From the NCBI GenBank assembly GCA_938049795.1, contig CALLCD010000008.1, positions 1-8,603 on the forward strand: a stretch of DNA of 8,603 nucleotides, read 5' to 3'. The position numbers and the translations under genes were made by a program. The notes below the pieces were generated by a model that was given only the letters and a program-made list of their open reading frames with translations, made no database searches and had not been told where the DNA came from. This document shows positions 1-5,042 of this stretch, piece after piece; positions within the stretch are counted from its first letter, which is position 1; each line of letters starts with the position of its first letter. This stretch comes from an uncultured Hyphomonadaceae bacterium. Its GTDB lineage: Bacteria > Pseudomonadota > Alphaproteobacteria > Caulobacterales > Hyphomonadaceae.

Positions 1-497
1 AGATCGGCCAGCGTGATGCTGCGTCCGGCAAGATAACCGCGCGTTTCGGCGAGATAATTGAAGAACGTCAACACGCTGCGCAAGGCATGAGCGCCCGTGC
101 GCAGGGTGGTGGAGTCCGGTGAATGGGCACGGCTGCGGGCAATGGTCACCCGTTCGCGCAACAGCGTCTCGCAGGCGGGCCGGAACATGTCCTCGCTCAG
201 CCGCCAGATCCGGCGCGTTTCAGCGCGGTCTTCGGCCAGTCGCGGCAGGAGCCGGATCTCGTCATTGTCCTCTTCGAGATATTCGCAAATCGCGGTGGCA
301 CCGACGGCTGTATACCTTGCATCATGGGCGCGGTGGATCAGGGCCACGCCCGATGCACCGGGCGCGAGCATCTGCACTTCGCCATTGGGCTGCCAGGGCG
401 GGGAGGGAGCCTCCTCGAACGCCTGCGCCTTCTCGCCAAGTGCAAGTCGTACCGTTCGAGCCTGAGGGTCGAACATCCAGTGAATGAGCCGCTTCAT
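1..497 (-). CDS. GST-fold protein, FzlA-like (3' end cut by window edge)
   Basis: The reading frame opens at an ATG whose complement is 495-497 and runs 165 codons without a stop to the left edge, so the C-terminus is missing. The protein begins MKRLIHWMFDPQARTVRLAL, a thioredoxin-like N-terminal start as in glutathione S-transferases. AICEYLEE (residues 69-76) closes that domain, and residues 90-165 are the helical C-terminal domain, with PDSTTLRTG at 127-135 and LAETRGYLAGRSITLAD at 149-165. The C-terminal pattern (PDS-x-x-LR-x-G, LAGR-x-x-LAD) resembles FzlA, the GST-like protein that binds FtsZ filaments in Caulobacter. The usual glutathione-site signature is degenerate: the cis-proline segment (normally VPxL) reads GVALIH at 50-55, and the following Glu-Ser before AICEYL reads Val-Gly. 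That fits a non-enzymatic role, but the FzlA assignment is by pattern memory only; an ordinary GST paralogue is the alternative. No clear Shine-Dalgarno sequence precedes the ATG. The gene is divergent from the aminopeptidase gene. Confidence 0.75.
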   Translation of the reverse strand, partial: MKRLIHWMFDPQARTVRLALGEKAQAFEEAPSPPWQPNGEVQMLAPGASGVALIHRAHDARYTAVGATAICEYLEEDNDEIRLLPRLAEDRAETRRIWRLSEDMFRPACETLLRERVTIARSRAHSPDSTTLRTGAHALRSVLTFFNYLAETRGYLAGRSITLAD

Positions 498-607
498 ATC
501 TGTGCCAGTGTAGCGAAATTCTTCGGCCTGTTAAGCGATGTCTCCAGATTGCCGTCTCGAACGCTTTCCTTATTTCTGTAATCGGGTAGGTATCGCTACA
601 AAATCGT

Positions 608-614
608 AGGAGAG
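608..614 (+). promoter_or_regulatory. Ribosome binding site of the M1 aminopeptidase gene
   Basis: AGGAGAG lies five bases before the ATG at 620. It is the strongest Shine-Dalgarno match in the window and fixes this start, which also puts the signal peptide at the very N-terminus. I see no convincing -35/-10 pair in the 122-base divergent gap upstream. Confidence 0.85.
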
Positions 615-619
615 AGACA

Positions 620-3373
620 ATGGCACTTTCATTCAAGCCCGCCCTTGCCGGGGCCGCCGCCGCTGCACTACTCGCGGGGTGTTCGTATTTTCAGGAGACA
701 TTCGGACAGGCTGATGCCGGGGTCACAGAACCCGCGTCTGCTGCTGCGCAAGCTGATGTAAGCTCTGCCTCCGAGGTTACACCGCGTGTTATTCCAGCCG
801 GACAATTGCCTGAAGGCGTCACCCCAACCGCCTACCGCCTCGATCTGCGCGCGAACCCTGAACAGGCAAGTTTTACAGGCACGGTCCAGATTGATGTCAC
901 GCTCGACGAAGCCACGGATGAGATTTACCTGCATGCGCTTGGTCCGGATGTGCAAAATGCGATGGCCATCTATCAGGGCGATATTGCCGTGCCTGCGACG
1001 TTCGAAGGCGATCTTGCCGAGGGCGGTGTCTCGCGGCTGACCTTTGCGAGCCCGCTTCCGGCCGGCCCGATCACCCTGTCGATCAGCTATGACGCTCCGT
1101 TCAATCTCGGTCTTGCCGGTCTCTATAAGGCCGAGCAGGGAGGCCGGGCCTATCTTGCGAGCCAAATGGAACCGATCGATGCCCGTAGAGCGTTCCCGAG
1201 CTTTGACGAGCCACGTTTCAAGACGCCGTGGACCGTCACCGTCACAACGCCCGCAGGCAATAAAGTCATCACAAATGGCGCAGAGAAAAGCCAGACCACG
1301 CTCGAGGATGGCTGGGTGCGCCACGAATTTGAGACCACCCGCCCGATCCAGTCCTATCTCGTCGCCCTTGCGGTTGGCCCCTATGAGCTGTTCGAGAACC
1401 GCCCCATTCCGGCCAATCGTATCCGCCCAGATGCTGTGCCGCTGCGCTCCTTCGCCGCCGTCGGCAAGGGGCCAGAGCTTGAAACCTCCCATGACGCGAC
1501 CTTTGAGATGTTGCGCATTCAGGAAGAATATTTCGATTATCCGTACCCATACGGAAAGCTTGACCTCATCGCCGCGCCAGACTTCGCCTATGGCGCGATG
1601 GAAAATGCTGGCGCGATCATCTATCGCGAAAGCGCGCTCCTGATTAATGACCGCACCTCGCTTGGCCAGAAACGTGGCGCATTGACCACCCATGCCCATG
1701 AGCTTGCCCACCAATGGTTCGGCAATCTCGTCACCCCGATATGGTGGGACGATATCTGGCTCAACGAGGCTTTTGCAACATGGATGAGCTATAAGACCAT
1801 GCATGCCTATGATCCGGAGGGCGGGTTTGACCGCTCCCCGATCCAGCGCGGCATTGGCGCGATGGGCGCCGACAGCCTCGCCAGCGCCCGCCAGATCCGC
1901 AATCCGATCAATGCCAATGGCGACATTCTCTCCGCCTTTGACGGCATCACCTATTCCAAGGGCGGGCATGTCCTGTCCATGTTCGAAAACTATCTCGGCG
2001 AAGACGCGTTCCGGACGGGCATCCGCCTGCACATGACCCGTTTTGAAGACGGGGTGGCTGATGTAAATGACTTCATGGCGTCGCTCGCCGAGGGCGCTGG
2101 CAATGACGCCGTGGTCGAGAGCTTCAAGACATTTATCTTCCAGCCCGGCACACCGTTCCTGAATGTGCAGATGTCCTGCTCGCCGGGCAGTGAAATGCTC
2201 GAGGTGAGCCAGTCCCGCTATGCCCCGCTCGGCTCCACGATTGATGCGGATGCGACATGGCAAGTCCCGTTTGCCGTCACGCTCGGCTATGGCGACGAAA
2301 CCCAACGCGTCAGCGAATTGCTCACCGACCCGACCACGCGTATTGCGCTCAATGATGGGTGCCCGGACTATATTATGCCGAACGCAGATGGCGCTGGCTA
2401 TTGGCGCTTTACGCTGAGCGACGGCAATTGGTCGGCACTGGCGGAGAATTTCGACAAGCTGTCTGGCGGTGAGCAGATGATGTTTGCCGACAGTCTGGTC
2501 GCGGCTTTCCGCGCGGGCGAAGTTTCTGCCGAAGCTATGCTCGCAGGGCTTGCGGTCACGCCAAACGGCGCATGGGACGCGGCGAGCATCCCGCTTGGGC
2601 GTCTCGCCGGACTGACCGGTATTCTCGATGAGGCCGACCAGAACCTGATGCGCGCCCGCCTGCAACAGACCTATCGACCCGTCTATGACGCCCTCCTTGC
2701 TCGCGACGATCTCGATCAGGGCGAGACGCTTCTGCGCCAGCGGCTTTACGGCACGCTTGTCGGTGTGGCCGAGGACGCGGACTTGCGCGCCGACCTCAAA
2801 GCCCGCGCGGCGCAATATGTTGGCCTGAACGGTGCACCTGACCCAAGCGCCTTGCCTGCTGCCGAACTTGGTTCTGGTATCCGCATCGGCGTTGAAGAGG
2901 GCGGGGCTGCGTTTTTCGACGCGGCTCTCTCGCTTGCCAAAGCCTCGCAAAACCAGCGCGAACGTCGGTCCATTCTCAACATCCTTGCCGGCAGCGGCTC
3001 GCTCGAAAATGTCACGGGTTTGCTCGACACGGCCTTTACCGACGCGTTTCAGGGACAAGAAGCCCTGTTCATGCACTATGCTGCCATTCGCCATGATGAC
3101 GAGGCGGTCGCAGATATGGCATGGACACGGTTCAAGCGCGATTTCGAGACATTGCTCACCCGCGTCCCTGAAATCCGCAAACCTCAAATGGCGGGCATCG
3201 CCGGCGCGTTCTGCGAAGACGCCAAAACCGATGCGGCCGAAGCCTTCATCCTGTCCAAAGCTGACCAAATCCCCGGCTTCGAACGACCCCTCGCCCAAGC
3301 CGTAGAAGGCGCCCGCCTCTGCGCCGCGCTGAAAGCGGAGAAGGCGGAGGAGCTGGCGGCGGCGCTGCGGTAG
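620..3373 (+). CDS. M1 family zinc aminopeptidase, predicted lipoprotein
   Basis: This 917-residue protein should remove N-terminal amino acids from peptides outside the cytoplasm. It starts with a lipoprotein signal: a hydrophobic Ala/Leu stretch (8-19) and lipobox LLAGC with Cys21 as the lipidation site. Ser at +2 argues for outer-membrane sorting. A linker rich in Ala, Ser and Glu follows. The M1 core has the exopeptidase motif GAMEN at 325-329. The zinc site is HELAH at 360-364, with the third ligand Glu383 in NEAF exactly 18 residues later. ITYSKGG carries Tyr445, placed as the transition-state tyrosine. All catalytic residues are present. Beyond about residue 540 the protein becomes a beta linker and then a helical region to the end, matching the ERAP1-like C-terminal domain of eukaryotic-type M1 enzymes; length is normal for that class. 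The substrate range cannot be read from sequence. A role in peptide nutrient uptake is inferred. DUF4262 follows 32 bases downstream. Confidence 0.96.
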   Translation: MALSFKPALAGAAAAALLAGCSYFQETFGQADAGVTEPASAAAQADVSSASEVTPRVIPAGQLPEGVTPTAYRLDLRANPEQASFTGTVQIDVTLDEATDEIYLHALGPDVQNAMAIYQGDIAVPATFEGDLAEGGVSRLTFASPLPAGPITLSISYDAPFNLGLAGLYKAEQGGRAYLASQMEPIDARRAFPSFDEPRFKTPWTVTVTTPAGNKVITNGAEKSQTTLEDGWVRHEFETTRPIQSYLVALAVGPYELFENRPIPANRIRPDAVPLRSFAAVGKGPELETSHDATFEMLRIQEEYFDYPYPYGKLDLIAAPDFAYGAMENAGAIIYRESALLINDRTSLGQKRGALTTHAHELAHQWFGNLVTPIWWDDIWLNEAFATWMSYKTMHAYDPEGGFDRSPIQRGIGAMGADSLASARQIRNPINANGDILSAFDGITYSKGGHVLSMFENYLGEDAFRTGIRLHMTRFEDGVADVNDFMASLAEGAGNDAVVESFKTFIFQPGTPFLNVQMSCSPGSEMLEVSQSRYAPLGSTIDADATWQVPFAVTLGYGDETQRVSELLTDPTTRIALNDGCPDYIMPNADGAGYWRFTLSDGNWSALAENFDKLSGGEQMMFADSLVAAFRAGEVSAEAMLAGLAVTPNGAWDAASIPLGRLAGLTGILDEADQNLMRARLQQTYRPVYDALLARDDLDQGETLLRQRLYGTLVGVAEDADLRADLKARAAQYVGLNGAPDPSALPAAELGSGIRIGVEEGGAAFFDAALSLAKASQNQRERRSILNILAGSGSLENVTGLLDTAFTDAFQGQEALFMHYAAIRHDDEAVADMAWTRFKRDFETLLTRVPEIRKPQMAGIAGAFCEDAKTDAAEAFILSKADQIPGFERPLAQAVEGARLCAALKAEKAEELAAALR

Positions 3374-3405
3374 GGGAAGAGTATCCAAGAGAGGAGCTTC
3401 ATCTC

Positions 3406-3903
3406 ATGTCTGCCAAAGAACACAATGAGTGGCAAACCAACATGCTGGCGCTTATTGAAAAGCATGGCTGGTATGGAATGAGCGTGTTTGATCCCAAGGG
3501 CGAAAGGCCAGACTTTTCCTACTCTATTGGTTTTACCAAGACACTGAGCGCACCTGAGTTCATTGTTTTCGGCCTGAATCGTGAACTCAGACATAGCATG
3601 CTCTGGGAGGTGTTTCGCCAGATCGGGGCGGGCGCTGTTCCGGAGGAAGGCAAGCGATGGTCCGACCTTTTGGAGGGGTTCGATTGTGTTGGCAGAGAAG
3701 CCATACGCTCTGATTTGTTTGAGGAGTATTCGACATCCGCTGATTGGTTCTGGAGAGATCAAGGTCACGAGGGCCACCCAAGAGTTTTCCAGATCGTTTG
3801 GCCCGGAGCATTGGGTGGGCTGTTCCCATGGGAGGAAGGTTGCGATCAAGCTGTCATAGAAAGCCAAGATGCGCTTTGGTTGCCATATAAAACATCCCAC
3901 TGA
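3406..3903 (+). CDS. DUF4262 domain protein
   Basis: A 165-residue soluble protein with the DUF4262 pattern. IEKHGWYGMSVF (17-28) is the opening strand, DFSYSIGFTKTLSAPEFIVF (36-55) is the core signature (F-x-Y-S/T-I-G, then P-E-x-x-V-x-G-L), and QIVWPG with GLFPWEEGC (129-146) closes the domain. The family has no established biochemical function that I know of. It covers almost the whole protein, so no extra domain is fused. The start is supported by AGGAG at 3392-3396, nine bases before the ATG. The gene lies 32 bases after the aminopeptidase stop and could be co-transcribed with it, but it has its own ribosome binding site and a lower GC content (28 of 60 bases at 3481-3540). DUF4262 genes are scattered among bacteria and often sit in variable regions, so recent acquisition is plausible. 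Confidence 0.85.
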   Translation: MSAKEHNEWQTNMLALIEKHGWYGMSVFDPKGERPDFSYSIGFTKTLSAPEFIVFGLNRELRHSMLWEVFRQIGAGAVPEEGKRWSDLLEGFDCVGREAIRSDLFEEYSTSADWFWRDQGHEGHPRVFQIVWPGALGGLFPWEEGCDQAVIESQDALWLPYKTSH

Positions 3904-3915
3904 ATTTTGGATGTC

Positions 3916-4006
3916 GAAACAGCCCTAAGCCCGATCCGTTGGTGCTTATCGAACGAAAAAGAGCCATCAGCCCGCGAAGCGGCGTCCCATCGCTTTAGCG
4001 GGGGAC
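3916..4006 (+). repeat. Structured intergenic module, copy A
   Basis: This copy starts with GAAACAGCCCTAAGCC (3916-3931) and ends with a hairpin core related to copy B at 4069-4133. The core can pair GTCCC (3984-3988) with GGGAC (4002-4006) outside and CGCT (3991-3994) with AGCG (3997-4000) inside. An alternative fold pairs CCCGCGAAGCG (3971-3981) with CGCTTT-A-GCGGG (3991-4002): eleven pairs with one G-T wobble and one bulged A. The two folds exclude each other. There is no T-run directly after the hairpin on either strand, so it is not a textbook terminator. Compared with copy B, about 30 extra bases separate the conserved start from the hairpin. Confidence 0.6.
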
Positions 4007-4026
4007 AAGGGACAAGTGGCCATGGA

Positions 4027-4044
4027 CCCCAACGTCCGTTGGGG
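4027..4044 (+). repeat. Perfect hairpin between the two modules
   Basis: CCCCAAC (4027-4033) and GTTGGGG (4038-4044) form a perfect 7-pair stem around the loop GTCC. A competing stem pairs GTCCG (4034-4038) with CGGAC (4048-4052). The hairpin is not followed by a T-run. Its function is unknown. Confidence 0.65.
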
Positions 4045-4068
4045 AGACGGACCTCGGCCGCGTGTGGT

Positions 4069-4133
4069 GAAACAGCCCTGAGCCGGCCCCACGGGTGTCA
4101 AGCGGCGACCCATTGCGCTTTAGCGCAGGGGTC
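4069..4133 (+). repeat. Structured intergenic module, copy B
   Basis: This copy starts with GAAACAGCCCTGAGCC (4069-4084), differing from copy A at one of 16 bases. It then has GCGGCG (4102-4107) and a hairpin core: GACCC (4107-4111) with GGGTC (4129-4133) outside, and TGCGC (4114-4118) with GCGCA (4123-4127) inside around TTTA. In the outer stem the second pair is A-T here and T-A in copy A, a compensatory change that keeps the stem. The hairpin's right arm covers two bases of the stop codon of the minus-strand reductase gene (4132-4134), so on that strand it lies immediately after translation ends. It may act as an RNA 3'-end stabiliser or REP-like element; a terminator is less likely because no T-run follows. 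Confidence 0.6.
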
Positions 4134-4899
4134 AAAACAAAAACGGCACCAGCGCTTTGCGGTCTTTCGGATAGTCCGGAAACTTTTCCCGATACCAGCG
4201 ATGATGCTGGAACGCGCGCGGGCCGATATTGGCGGCGGTGAAAAATGCGAAAGATGCCGCGCCCAATGTACAGGCCGCAATCGCAAACCCTGTCCACTCG
4301 ATAATCTCGCCAAGATAATTTGGGCTCGTGACAAAGCGGAACCCGCCCCCGACCGGAATCTTGTACCCCGTCTCGCCCGGCCCCCGCAGATTGCGCAAAA
4401 TATGGTCCGAGTTCAAATTCAGCCACACGCCAAAAAAGAAGACAGCCGCCCCGATCAGGAACAGCGGCGAGGTCAGCCAGCTTGCCGTCAGGTGCGCGCC
4501 ATAGGCGACCCCCCAGCCATTGACCGAGCCGTTCAGCCCATTGAACACCACCGCCATTGCGCCTGTCGCGACCGGCTTCTTGCCCGCCCCGCGAATGCGC
4601 ATCGGATAGATGAACGCGCGATATGTGTAGTGGCCGACAAACATCGCCGCCAGACCGAGCTGTACGATGGTCGGTTCAGCCTCTGCCGAGAAAACCGCGG
4701 GTAGAAAGACCACCAGAAACATGATCGGCGAGACGGCCTCCATCACCATCCACACCAAACGCTCATCGAGCTCCGGCCCCCATTTGCGCCGCTCATACCG
4801 CCCATAAGGCGCGGTCACGAAGAGCAGACTTACGAGCGTCAACCCGCCCATAACAAACAGCACATAGCAAATGGTTTCATAGACAGATTGTGTCAGCAT
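4132..4899 (-). CDS. Steroid 5-alpha-reductase family membrane protein (3-oxo-5-alpha-steroid 4-dehydrogenase type)
   Basis: A 255-residue polytopic membrane protein predicted to reduce a carbon-carbon double bond conjugated to a ketone, using NADPH. Family landmarks run through the whole length: PYGRYERRKWGP (31-42), MEAVSP (53-58) with Glu54, HYTYRAFIYP (90-99) with Tyr91, SDHILRNLRGPGETGYKIP (164-182), TSPNYLGEIIEW (191-202), and the C-terminal HHRWY...FPDYPKDRKALVPFLF (232-255). Glu54 and Tyr91 align with the catalytic Glu57 and Tyr91 of human SRD5A2 as I recall it, and the C-terminal third is strikingly like SRD5A1/2. About six to seven hydrophobic segments are visible (roughly 11-29, 50-70, 78-96, 112-135, 144-163, 200-225). 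The bacterial substrate is unknown; a steroid, other isoprenoid enone or fatty enone is possible. The start ATG (complement of 4897-4899) has no strong Shine-Dalgarno. The gene is divergent from the orphan membrane protein, and a CtrA-type box lies about 105 bases upstream. Confidence 0.9.
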   Translation of the reverse strand: MLTQSVYETICYVLFVMGGLTLVSLLFVTAPYGRYERRKWGPELDERLVWMVMEAVSPIMFLVVFLPAVFSAEAEPTIVQLGLAAMFVGHYTYRAFIYPMRIRGAGKKPVATGAMAVVFNGLNGSVNGWGVAYGAHLTASWLTSPLFLIGAAVFFFGVWLNLNSDHILRNLRGPGETGYKIPVGGGFRFVTSPNYLGEIIEWTGFAIAACTLGAASFAFFTAANIGPRAFQHHRWYREKFPDYPKDRKALVPFLF

Positions 4900-5002
4900 G
4901 GCGTCTTAGCCCCGGCAGCAAACCCCACGCCTTTCCGATTTATCCAAATCTGTCAATCCGAACGTCTATGCAGATTTCAACTTTTCAGGGAATGGAAGGT
5001 GT

Positions 5003-5019
5003 GGTTAACATAAAGTTAA
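5003..5019 (-). promoter_or_regulatory. CtrA-type binding site (TTAA-N7-TTAAC)
   Basis: Read on the minus strand, 5019 to 5003 is TTAACTTTATGTTAACC, an exact match to the CtrA full site TTAA-N7-TTAAC known from Caulobacter and other Alphaproteobacteria. On the plus strand it is TTAA-N7-TTAA followed by T, so the better orientation points towards the reductase gene that starts at 4899. It sits in the 143-base divergent gap and ends 24 bases before the preferred start of the orphan membrane protein. A weak plus-strand promoter, TTTTCA (4982-4987) and TAACAT (5006-5011), would overlap it, which would suit repression. Binding is inferred from sequence only. Confidence 0.5.
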
Positions 5020-5042
5020 TGACGGTTTTTGGGGATTTTGAA

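Noticed and set aside
668..3388. A 906-codon open frame antisense to the aminopeptidase gene
   Set aside because: Its product is low-complexity and Arg/Gly-rich with no recognisable motif. The sense strand has all M1 catalytic residues and a lipoprotein signal. Long antisense frames are common opposite GC-rich genes because TTA, CTA and TCA codons are rare there.
3971..4006. Rho-independent terminator for the DUF4262 gene or the reductase gene
   Set aside because: The stems are good but no T-run directly follows on either strand. On the minus strand a CTTTTTC lies more than ten bases beyond the hairpin, too far for a standard intrinsic terminator.
3904..4131. CRISPR array
   Set aside because: There are only two imperfect copies of unequal spacing with internal hairpins, no regular spacers and no cas genes.
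3907..4704. A 265-codon plus-strand frame across the repeat region and the reductase gene
   Set aside because: Most of it is the complement of the well-conserved reductase, and it lacks a ribosome binding site and recognisable motifs.
4928..4956. Sigma-70 promoter for the reductase from a minus-strand TTGACA (4956-4951)
   Set aside because: The -35 match is perfect, but no -10-like hexamer lies at 16-18 bases spacing.
4890..5042. Extension of the orphan membrane protein to an upstream GTG at 4890 (819 residues)
   Set aside because: It would overlap the divergent reductase start, lacks a Shine-Dalgarno sequence and places the CtrA-type box inside coding sequence. The added residues look like untranslated leader.
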